Source of the DNA: Mollicutes bacterium
Lineage (GTDB): Bacteria; Bacillota_I; Bacilli_A; RF39; UBA660
Direction of reading: 5' to 3'
DNA length: 7,266 nt
NCBI GenBank assembly: GCA_003566505.1
Contig: PXDA01000014.1
Coordinates: 1-7,266, forward strand
Part shown: positions 1 to 4,739 of the stretch, one piece after another
Numbering within the stretch: the first letter of the stretch is position 1
How the letters are laid out: every line of letters starts with the position of its first letter
The notes under the pieces: model-generated
Told to the model about the DNA's origin: nothing
The model's database searches: none
The model's input: only the letters and a program-made list of their open reading frames with translations
Translations under genes and position numbers: made by a program

Positions 1-194
1 ACTTGGCAAATATTGATCTATCGGGAAATATTGCGCTAGTAATTGGGAGTGAAGGATTTGGTATTAGTAAGTCTGTTGCAAAAAATTGTGATTTTTTAGC
101 AACTATTCCGATGTTTGGCAAGACCAATAGTTTAAATGCTTCGGTGGCAGCTGGTATTTTGATTTATGAAACCCAAAAGAGGAGAATGAAATGA
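1..194 (+). CDS. rlmB: 23S rRNA 2'-O-ribose methyltransferase RlmB (TrmH/SpoU family), C-terminal end only
   Basis: This is the 3' end of a gene that begins before the window; the reading frame enters at base 3 and stops at TGA 192-194, giving about 63 residues. It contains the two C-terminal motifs of the SpoU/TrmH knotted methyltransferases: VIGSEGFGIS, in the SAM-binding knot, and IPMFGKTNSLNASVAAGI, with the conserved SLNxSVA that closes the SAM pocket. RlmB methylates G2251 (E. coli numbering) in the peptidyl-transferase P loop of 23S rRNA. I chose RlmB over other TrmH paralogues because a SigH-like sigma gene follows directly, as in the Bacillus rlmB(yacO)-rae1-sigH order. The start of the next gene overlaps its stop by 4 nt (ATGA), so the two are probably translationally coupled. 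The family call is firm; the exact methylation target rests on synteny. Confidence 0.88.
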   Translation, partial: LANIDLSGNIALVIGSEGFGISKSVAKNCDFLATIPMFGKTNSLNASVAAGILIYETQKRRMK

Positions 195-796
195 AATACA
201 GAGATTATAATGATAATGAATTATTAAGTTATATTGCAGAAGCTAATGAAGAGGCAACCGAAATTTTATATAAAAAGTACCAGCCCCTAATAATAGGCTA
301 TGCCAACAAAATGTATAAAGGATGTCAAGGTTGTGGGATTGATATTAATGATCTCATTCAAGAAGGAATGTTAGGATTGAATCAAGCGATAAAAAATTAT
401 TCAGAGGATAAAAATACTAGTTTTTATACCTTCGCAAAAACTTGTATTGAAAGACGCATGTTGAGTTTGGTTGTTTCATCAAAACGACAAAAAAATAAAA
501 TTTTAAATGAATCATTATCATTAGATATTACGGTTGATGATGGCGAAGTTTTAAATCTTGAAGAAATAATTGGCAGTGACAAAGATGAACCTTTTCAACG
601 CTTGCTAGCAAGTGAAAATGAGCATGAATTATTAGTTAAAATTCAAGCACAATTAACTGATTTGGAAAATAAAGTTTTTTTACTTAAGATAAATGGTTTT
701 GATTATATTGAAATAGGTACAATGCTTGGCAAATCTCCAAAATCAATTGATAATGCTTTGCAAAGAATAAAAAATAAAATTAGAAAGTTAGGATGA
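191..796 (+). CDS. sigH: RNA polymerase sigma factor, SigH (Spo0H) type
   Basis: A 201-residue sigma-70 family protein. Region 2 covers about residues 52-100, with DLIQEGMLGL (54-63), the core-binding and -10 recognition segment, followed by NTSFYTFAKTCIERRM and SSKRQKN. Region 4, about 155-201, is a helix-turn-helix ending SIDNALQRIKNKIRK. Both blocks resemble Bacillus SigH (DIVQEGMIGL, SIDNALQRVKRKL), and the upstream rlmB matches the Bacillus location. SigH directs transition-phase, competence and early sporulation genes in Bacilli; the regulon here is unknown. The start is ATG 191, preceded by AGAGGAG (178-184) with 6 nt spacing. Its stop TGA overlaps the next gene's ATG. An insertion just before region 2.2 holds a Cys-Gln-Gly-Cys motif (C45, C48) that I do not recall in Bacillus SigH. 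Family assignment is strong, the SigH orthology good. Confidence 0.88.
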   Translation: MKYRDYNDNELLSYIAEANEEATEILYKKYQPLIIGYANKMYKGCQGCGIDINDLIQEGMLGLNQAIKNYSEDKNTSFYTFAKTCIERRMLSLVVSSKRQKNKILNESLSLDITVDDGEVLNLEEIIGSDKDEPFQRLLASENEHELLVKIQAQLTDLENKVFLLKINGFDYIEIGTMLGKSPKSIDNALQRIKNKIRKLG

Positions 797-1701
797 AGAA
801 AATGTTAAAAGTAGAAAATGTTGTCAAATATTATGGTGATTTTTTAGCAGTTGACGATTTATCATTTGCGGTTGAACGAGGTGAAATTTTTGGTTTATTG
901 GGGGTTAATGGTAGTGGTAAAACAACCACTTTTCGAATGATTATGGGATTACTTGATTATCAGGCTGGGGATATCACTTTAGATGGCCGTAAAATTGATT
1001 ATTCTGTAACTGATAAAATAGGTTTCTTGACCGAAGAAAGAAGTTTATTAACAAAATTAACGGTGGAGCAGCAATGCATTTTTTATGGTGTTTTAAAAGG
1101 AATGAGTGAAAAAAAGATTCGCGAGCGAGCACCAATGCTTTTAAAAAAGTTTGGTATTGCGGAATATTGGCAACGGCCAATCAAAGAATTATCAAAAGGG
1201 AATCAGCAAAAAATTCAATTTATTACGGCGATTTTAAATGATCCGGAATTATTAATTTTAGATGAGCCTTTTGCGGGCTTAGATCCTTTAAATGTGGAAA
1301 TATTTAAAAAAGAAATTTTGGAAATGGCTTCTCGTGGTTGTATGATTATTTTTTCTACCCATCGGATGGAACATGTCGAACTTTTTTGTAAAAAAATAGT
1401 TGTAATTCAAGATGGTCGAGAAGTTTTAGGGGGCGAGATTGCCAAAATAAAAGAAAATTATGGTTTGAAAAATGTTTTTGTAAATGGTGAGAATATTAAG
1501 AAAAAAGATTTAGAAACGATCGATGGTGTCGTATCAGTTACCAAAAATGGTGATGATTGGGAAGTAAAAATCAAAGACATTTCTTATTTAGACAATGTCT
1601 TTGCTTCCATAAAAGACCAACGTATATATAAATTTTTACTGCAACAGCCGACACTAAATGAGATTTTTGTCGCGAAAGTAGGTGAAAAATATGGCGAATA
1701 A
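793..1701 (+). CDS. ABC transporter ATP-binding protein, NatA/YhaQ-like
   Basis: A 302-residue cytoplasmic ATPase of the ABC-2 exporter class. Visible motifs are Walker A GVNGSGKTT (37-45), a Q-loop region reading FLTEERSL (78-85) as in NatA/YhaQ relatives, signature LSKGNQQK (133-140, a common variant of LSGGQ), Walker B LLILDEP with catalytic E158, D-loop GLDP (162-165) and H-loop His190. The last third resembles the DUF4162-type C-terminal extension of this subfamily and ends in PTLNEIFVAKVGEKYG. All catalytic residues are present, so the protein should be active. It pairs with the overlapping downstream permease. The start at 793 overlaps the sigma stop (ATGA); an alternative in-frame ATG at 802 would remove only three residues. 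Substrate is unknown: relatives export sodium (NatAB) or unknown compounds (YhaQP), and the sequence alone does not decide. Confidence 0.9.
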   Translation: MKKMLKVENVVKYYGDFLAVDDLSFAVERGEIFGLLGVNGSGKTTTFRMIMGLLDYQAGDITLDGRKIDYSVTDKIGFLTEERSLLTKLTVEQQCIFYGVLKGMSEKKIRERAPMLLKKFGIAEYWQRPIKELSKGNQQKIQFITAILNDPELLILDEPFAGLDPLNVEIFKKEILEMASRGCMIIFSTHRMEHVELFCKKIVVIQDGREVLGGEIAKIKENYGLKNVFVNGENIKKKDLETIDGVVSVTKNGDDWEVKIKDISYLDNVFASIKDQRIYKFLLQQPTLNEIFVAKVGEKYGE

Positions 1702-3016
1702 GTTAAAGTTTTTAATTATGGTAAGTTTAAATCGTAAAATTAAAACAAAATGGTTTGTTATTGTTAATGTTTTATTATTGTTTTTGATTGTTGCAATTGC
1801 TAATATTGATACTATTATTACTTTTTTTGGTGGTGATTTTGATCGTAAGGAACAAATTTATGTTGTTGATAAAACGGACAGTAGTTATGATGTTTTTGCC
1901 GAGCAATTAGCAGTTGTAGAAAAGAGCATTCTTGGTCGTGATGAATCATCTTTTGCGGTTAATTTAGTTACCGAAGAAGAATATGAAACTTTTGATTATG
2001 AAGAAATTATTGAAGAGGAACCATCTAGTATTATTATATATTTAGAGCCTAGTGATAATGTTATGGATGCAAAACTGATTACAGAAGTTTATTTAGGAAC
2101 TATCCCACAACAAATTATTCTAACTAGTTTAAATGAAACGCGTTCTATAATAGCGTTACTTGAAACCGAAATTGATGAAGAAGAGTTAGCGAAAATAACG
2201 ACACCAATTGCGGTTGAACGGATTATTTTGGATGAAGAAAAAGATAGTGATGAAGAAATGCAAGCAGCAATTATGTCAACGGTGTTTCCTTTTATCATCC
2301 TGCCCTTTTTTATGTTGACAATATTTTTAGTACAAATGATTGGTGCGGAGGTCAATGATGAAAAATCAAGTCGCGGCATGGAAATAATAATTTCTAGCGT
2401 GCCGCCGAAAATTCATTTTTTTGCTAAAATAATTGCAGGTAATTTATTTGTTATTATCCAAGGTTTGTTGCTCTTTCTCTTTGGCGTTATTGCGCTTTTC
2501 TCGCGGCAATTAACACCTTCGGCAGGCATTACTGATGGTATCAGTGCGGAAATAAATAATATATTAAAAATGGTTTTAGATAGTGATTTAGGCAGTCAAT
2601 TAATGTATATTATTCCGTTAACGCTTATTTTAATGTTATTAACATTTTTAGCATATGCTTTATTAGCCGGTATTCTTGCTTCAATGACAACTAATATTGA
2701 AGATTTTCAACAATTACAAACGCCGATTGTTATTATTTTAGTAATTGGTTATTATTTAGCGATTATGGCTGGTGTTTTTACCGGTGCTACTTTTATTAGA
2801 GTTTTATCCTTTTTTCCTTTAATATCAGCTATTTTATCACCTTCCTTATTAGTTTTAGAACAAATTGGTGTAGTTGAAGTTTTATTTTCTATTTTATTGA
2901 TGATTATTTTTAATTTTCTTTTAATTAAATATGGTTTGAAAATTTATAAAGTGGGGATCTTAAATTATTCAACAACCGGTTTGTGGCAAAAAATGTTTAA
3001 AGCTTTAAGAAGTTAA
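1691..3016 (+). CDS. ABC-2 type transporter permease, NatB/YhaP-like
   Basis: A membrane protein of 441 residues that forms the channel half of the exporter encoded with the upstream ATPase. One hydrophobic helix at about residues 21-43 is followed by a roughly 150-residue acidic soluble region, then hydrophobic segments near 196-217, 243-270, 303-330, 344-366 and 393-416. This one-plus-five layout with a large outer domain is typical of ABC-2 permeases of the NatB group. The stretch AEVNDEKSSRGMEIIISSVP after the second helix is the conserved cytoplasmic coupling region. I prefer ATG 1691, with AGGTGA at 1680-1685 five bases upstream, over an in-frame GTG at 1682 that lies inside that Shine-Dalgarno site. 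The gene overlaps the ATPase by 11 nt, implying coupled synthesis. A rho-independent terminator begins at its stop codon. Substrate cannot be read from the sequence. Confidence 0.87.
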   Translation: MANKLKFLIMVSLNRKIKTKWFVIVNVLLLFLIVAIANIDTIITFFGGDFDRKEQIYVVDKTDSSYDVFAEQLAVVEKSILGRDESSFAVNLVTEEEYETFDYEEIIEEEPSSIIIYLEPSDNVMDAKLITEVYLGTIPQQIILTSLNETRSIIALLETEIDEEELAKITTPIAVERIILDEEKDSDEEMQAAIMSTVFPFIILPFFMLTIFLVQMIGAEVNDEKSSRGMEIIISSVPPKIHFFAKIIAGNLFVIIQGLLLFLFGVIALFSRQLTPSAGITDGISAEINNILKMVLDSDLGSQLMYIIPLTLILMLLTFLAYALLAGILASMTTNIEDFQQLQTPIVIILVIGYYLAIMAGVFTGATFIRVLSFFPLISAILSPSLLVLEQIGVVEVLFSILLMIIFNFLLIKYGLKIYKVGILNYSTTGLWQKMFKALRS

Positions 3017-3043
3017 AAAGAAGGTTTTTCACCTTCTTTTTTT
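3017..3043 (+). terminator. Rho-independent terminator of the rlmB-sigH-ABC operon
   Basis: A perfect 9-bp stem (AAAGAAGGT at 3017-3025 with ACCTTCTTT at 3031-3039), a 5-nt loop TTTTC and a following T run to 3043. It starts directly after the permease TAA and ends just before the tRNA promoter -10. The stem is A/T rich but symmetrical, so it might also work weakly from the other strand. Confidence 0.9.
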
Positions 3044-3053
3044 ATGATATAAT
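3026..3053 (+). promoter_or_regulatory. Promoter of tRNA-Leu and the deaminase gene, extended -10 type
   Basis: A perfect extended -10, TGATATAAT, lies at 3045-3053. The only -35 candidate is TTTTCA (3026-3031, 16-bp spacing), inside the loop and descending arm of the preceding terminator. Transcription would start near 3060, about three bases before the mature tRNA 5' end. The TG extension probably compensates for the weak -35. Confidence 0.72.
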
Positions 3054-3062
3054 AAGTTCATT

Positions 3063-3148
3063 GCAAGTATGGCGGAATGGTAGACGCGCAAGCTTGAGGG
3101 GCTTGTGGGTGAAAACCTGTGAGGGTTCAAATCCCTCTACTTGCACCA
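3063..3148 (+). tRNA. tRNA-Leu (anticodon GAG), CCA encoded
   Basis: An 86-nt class II tRNA. The acceptor stem is GCAAGTA / TACTTGC with discriminator A3145 and encoded CCA at 3146-3148. The D arm has a GCG/CGC stem. The anticodon stem CAAGC/GCTTG encloses the loop TTGAGGG, giving anticodon GAG, which reads CUU and CUC leucine codons. A long variable arm (GGT-GAAA-ACC core) is typical of leucine tRNAs. The T arm is GAGGG-TTCAAAT-CCCTC. The fold was done by hand; every stem pairs. It lies alone, not in an rRNA/tRNA cluster, and the deaminase gene starts 16 nt after the CCA with no terminator between them. Confidence 0.95.
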
Positions 3149-3164
3149 TAGAAAAGGTGAGATG

Positions 3165-3647
3165 ATGAAAAAGCGAAAAGATTATATTAGTTGGGATGAA
3201 TACTTTATGGGGATAGCACTTTTTTCCGCTAATCGTAGTAAGGATCCTTCAACCCAAGTTGGAGCTTGTATTGTTAGTCAGGATAATAAAATATTATCGA
3301 TTGGCTATAATGGTGCTCCAATTGGATATGCTGATGATAGTATGAATTGGGGACGTGAAGGTGAATTTTTAAATACTAAATATCCTTTTGTTTGTCACGC
3401 GGAATTGAATGCCATTTTAAATTTTCGAGGACGGACATTAGAAAACAGTAAAATATATGTTGATTTGTTTCCGTGTAATGAGTGTGCTAAGGCAATAATT
3501 CAAGCGGGTATAAAAGAAGTAATTTATTTATCGGATAAATATAAAGACACAGATCAAGTAAAAGCTGCTAAAAAAATGTTTAAAAAATGTGGCATTAATT
3601 ATCGGTCGTATCCAAAAAGTAAAAGAAAAGTAGTTTTAGAGTTATGA
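3165..3647 (+). CDS. Deoxycytidylate (dCMP) deaminase, DCTD/phage T4-like
   Basis: A 160-residue zinc deaminase that converts dCMP to dUMP, feeding thymidylate synthesis. The catalytic set is complete: HAE (H78 zinc ligand, E80 proton shuttle) and PCNEC (C104 and C107 zinc ligands). The protein is notably close to vertebrate DCTD rather than Bacillus ComEB, as judged from memory: YISWDEYFM, RSKDPSTQVGACIV, IGYNGAP, TKYPFVCHAELNAI and LFPCNECAKAIIQAGIKEVI have near-identical counterparts. SDKYKDTD follows, as in DCTD. I prefer ATG 3165 because AAGGTGA at 3154-3160 is 4 nt upstream; ATG 3162 leaves only 1 nt. An open frame extending back to 3141 would run into the tRNA and is not credible. It is probably transcribed together with the tRNA. 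dCMP is the likely substrate, though some relatives act on related nucleotides. Confidence 0.9.
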   Translation: MKKRKDYISWDEYFMGIALFSANRSKDPSTQVGACIVSQDNKILSIGYNGAPIGYADDSMNWGREGEFLNTKYPFVCHAELNAILNFRGRTLENSKIYVDLFPCNECAKAIIQAGIKEVIYLSDKYKDTDQVKAAKKMFKKCGINYRSYPKSKRKVVLEL

Positions 3648-3650
3648 TAA

Positions 3651-3679
3651 TTGACAATAATCAATATTTATGATATCAT
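3651..3679 (+). promoter_or_regulatory. Promoter of the rplU-prp-rpmA operon
   Basis: A consensus -35 TTGACA (3651-3656), exact 17-bp spacing and -10 TATCAT (3674-3679) with a TGA extension at 3671-3673. This is the best housekeeping promoter in the window, starting 3 nt after the deaminase stop. The -10 region sits within a perfect 10-bp palindrome, ATGATATCAT (3670-3679). The expected start point is about 3686. Confidence 0.85.
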
Positions 3680-3685
3680 TTGTTG

Positions 3686-3762
3686 TTGTGTAGGGCCTTT
3701 CTCTACAACCACACAGAAGAGGTTTGAAAACGTATGTGCCTCAATGGTGAGTCTTAGAAAAT
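3686..3762 (+). ncRNA. Ribosomal protein L21 leader (5' UTR structured element)
   Basis: Between the promoter and the rplU Shine-Dalgarno site lies a structured leader resembling the L21 leader known upstream of rplU in Bacillota. It begins with a hairpin (TGTAGGG 3689-3695 with CTCTACA 3701-3707, one G-U pair, 5-nt loop). It continues with the conserved-looking stretches CACACAGAAGAGGTTTGAAA and ACGTATGTGCCTCAATGG. GAGG and CCTC can pair across the middle, CACA with TGTG encloses them, and CTCA-ATGG-TGAG forms an alternative hairpin before the SD. The element is thought to let ribosomal protein control its own operon. Recognition is by memory of the family consensus; a covariance search was not possible. 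Confidence 0.82.
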
Positions 3763-3774
3763 AAGGAGGATAAC

Positions 3775-4077
3775 ATGAAAGCAATAGTTGAAGTGGGCGG
3801 AAAGCAATACTTTGTTCGTAAAGACAGTGTATTGTACGTTGAAAAAATGGATGCCAAAGAAAATTCAGTAGTGGAACTTGATAAAGTTTTAATGTGTAAT
3901 GGTATTTCTGGTCGCCCTTATTTACCAAATGTAAAGGTAAAAGCGCGTGTGAAAAAGCATGGTAAGCAGCGAAAAATTACAATTTTTAAATATAAACCGA
4001 AGAAAAAATATCGCCGCAAACAAGGTCATCGCCAACCCTATACAATGCTAGTTGTTGAAGAAATTGAAGTGAAATAA
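3775..4077 (+). CDS. rplU: 50S ribosomal protein L21
   Basis: A 100-residue protein of normal L21 length (Bacillus about 102). The N-terminus MKAIVEVGGKQYFV is the classic start of the beta-barrel. The family signature KITIFKYKPKKKYRRKQGHR followed by QPYT lies at about residues 67-90, and the internal basic loop contacts 23S rRNA. The start is unambiguous: AAGGAGG (3763-3769) lies 5 nt upstream of the ATG. It is first in an rplU-prp-rpmA operon behind a strong promoter and an L21-type leader. The stop is separated from prp by one base, so prp is probably read by re-initiation. Confidence 0.98.
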   Translation: MKAIVEVGGKQYFVRKDSVLYVEKMDAKENSVVELDKVLMCNGISGRPYLPNVKVKARVKKHGKQRKITIFKYKPKKKYRRKQGHRQPYTMLVVEEIEVK

Positions 4078-4078
4078 A

Positions 4079-4396
4079 ATGATACAAATCAAAATTGATT
4101 ATCAACAAGAAAAAATCAAAAAAATTACAATAACAGGTCACGCAGAATATGAAAAAAAAGGCAAGGATATTGTTTGTGCAGCAGTTTCAAGTATTGTTAT
4201 AACAACGGTAAACGGATTGTTACGCATAAATGAAAAGACAATTGATTATAAACAAGAAGAAGATTTAATGCAGATTATCATTGTAAAAAACGATGAAATT
4301 ACTGATAAATTACTTGTCAATTTAATTGAGTTATTATTTGAATTACAAGATCAATATCCCAAAAATTTAGAAATTAGGAGGTGTTATGATGATTAA
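4079..4396 (+). CDS. prp: Ribosomal-processing cysteine protease Prp
   Basis: A 105-residue cysteine protease, the usual length for the Prp (YsxB, formerly DUF464) family. The catalytic pair is visible: His21 in TGHAEYEKKGKDIVCAAVSS and Cys33 in the same block. The following SSIVITTVNGL is the conserved helix. Prp cleaves the N-terminal extension from L27, a step essential for ribosome function in Staphylococcus. It sits between rplU and rpmA, the canonical position, and its substrate is the next gene. The ATG lies one base after the rplU stop, with only a weak purine stretch (GAAGTGAA) upstream, suggesting dependence on rplU translation. Its 3' end carries the SD of rpmA and overlaps it by 8 nt. 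Confidence 0.95.
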   Translation: MIQIKIDYQQEKIKKITITGHAEYEKKGKDIVCAAVSSIVITTVNGLLRINEKTIDYKQEEDLMQIIIVKNDEITDKLLVNLIELLFELQDQYPKNLEIRRCYDD

Positions 4397-4682
4397 ATTA
4401 ATGAAACTAGATATTCAATTATTCGCCCACAAAAAGGGGCAGGGGTCTACTAAAAATGGCCGCGATTCAATTTCGAAACGATTAGGAGCGAAAGCTGCCG
4501 ATGGTGAATATGTAACTGGTGGTTCAATTTTATATCGTCAAAGAGGCACAAAAATATATCCTGGTAAAAATGTTGGTGTTGGTAGTGATGACACAGTTTT
4601 TGCTAAAATAGACGGATATGTTAAATATGAACGATTAGGGCGGTTTAAAAAACAAGTTAGTGTTTACTCGGAAAAAATATAG
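4389..4682 (+). CDS. rpmA: 50S ribosomal protein L27 with cleavable N-terminal presequence
   Basis: L27 of 97 residues. The mature core is canonical: GSTKNGRDS, RLGAKAADG, TGGSILYRQRGTKIYPG and FAKIDGYVKYERLGR. Before it lies the Bacillota-type presequence MIKLMKLDIQLFA, cleaved by Prp after Phe12 so that mature L27 starts AHKKG. That N-terminus reaches the peptidyl-transferase centre, so uncleaved protein would obstruct it. Two adjacent ATGs (4386, 4389) follow AGGAGG (4376-4381); I chose 4389 for its 7-nt spacing, while 4386 would give 4 nt. A third ATG at 4401 gives the 9-residue length usual elsewhere but lies too far from the SD. The SD lies within prp. The stop codon lies inside the stem of the terminator. 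Confidence 0.97.
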   Translation: MIKLMKLDIQLFAHKKGQGSTKNGRDSISKRLGAKAADGEYVTGGSILYRQRGTKIYPGKNVGVGSDDTVFAKIDGYVKYERLGRFKKQVSVYSEKI

Positions 4683-4708
4683 AAACGAAAAGTTTCTATT
4701 TTTTTTTT
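4679..4708 (+). terminator. Rho-independent terminator of the rplU-prp-rpmA operon
   Basis: An 8-bp stem (ATAGAAAC at 4679-4686 with GTTTCTAT at 4692-4699), loop GAAAA, and a run of T to 4708. The stem includes the rpmA stop codon TAG. It separates the ribosomal operon from obg, whose candidate -10 begins 8 nt later. Confidence 0.88.
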
Positions 4709-4715
4709 ATTAGTG

Positions 4716-4727
4716 TATAATTATAAT
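4716..4727 (+). promoter_or_regulatory. Candidate obg promoter (-10 only)
   Basis: Two perfect TATAAT hexamers lie back to back at 4716-4721 and 4722-4727, right after the rpmA terminator. No good -35 is visible: TTTCTA at 4693-4698 is the best at 17-bp spacing. Only the first hexamer would leave the obg Shine-Dalgarno site (4728-4734) in the transcript. In such AT-rich DNA one of these may be chance, and terminator read-through could also supply obg mRNA. Confidence 0.42.
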
Positions 4728-4739
4728 AAGGGTGATGAT

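Noticed and set aside
974..1180. Minus-strand open frame of 68 codons inside the ABC ATPase gene
   Set aside because: It lies wholly within a well-supported gene, has no recognisable domain, and its composition is that of an antisense shadow.
2089..2379. Minus-strand open frame of 96 codons inside the permease gene
   Set aside because: It is serine/isoleucine-rich as expected from antisense reading of acidic and hydrophobic codons; no supporting RBS or family signature.
3141..3164. Upstream extension of the deaminase reading frame starting at a TTG in the tRNA
   Set aside because: It would begin in the tRNA acceptor stem; the SD and family N-terminus support ATG 3165.
3668..3928. Minus-strand open frame of 86 codons across the L21 leader and rplU
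   Set aside because: It overlaps the structured leader and a certain ribosomal protein gene, and shows no protein motif.
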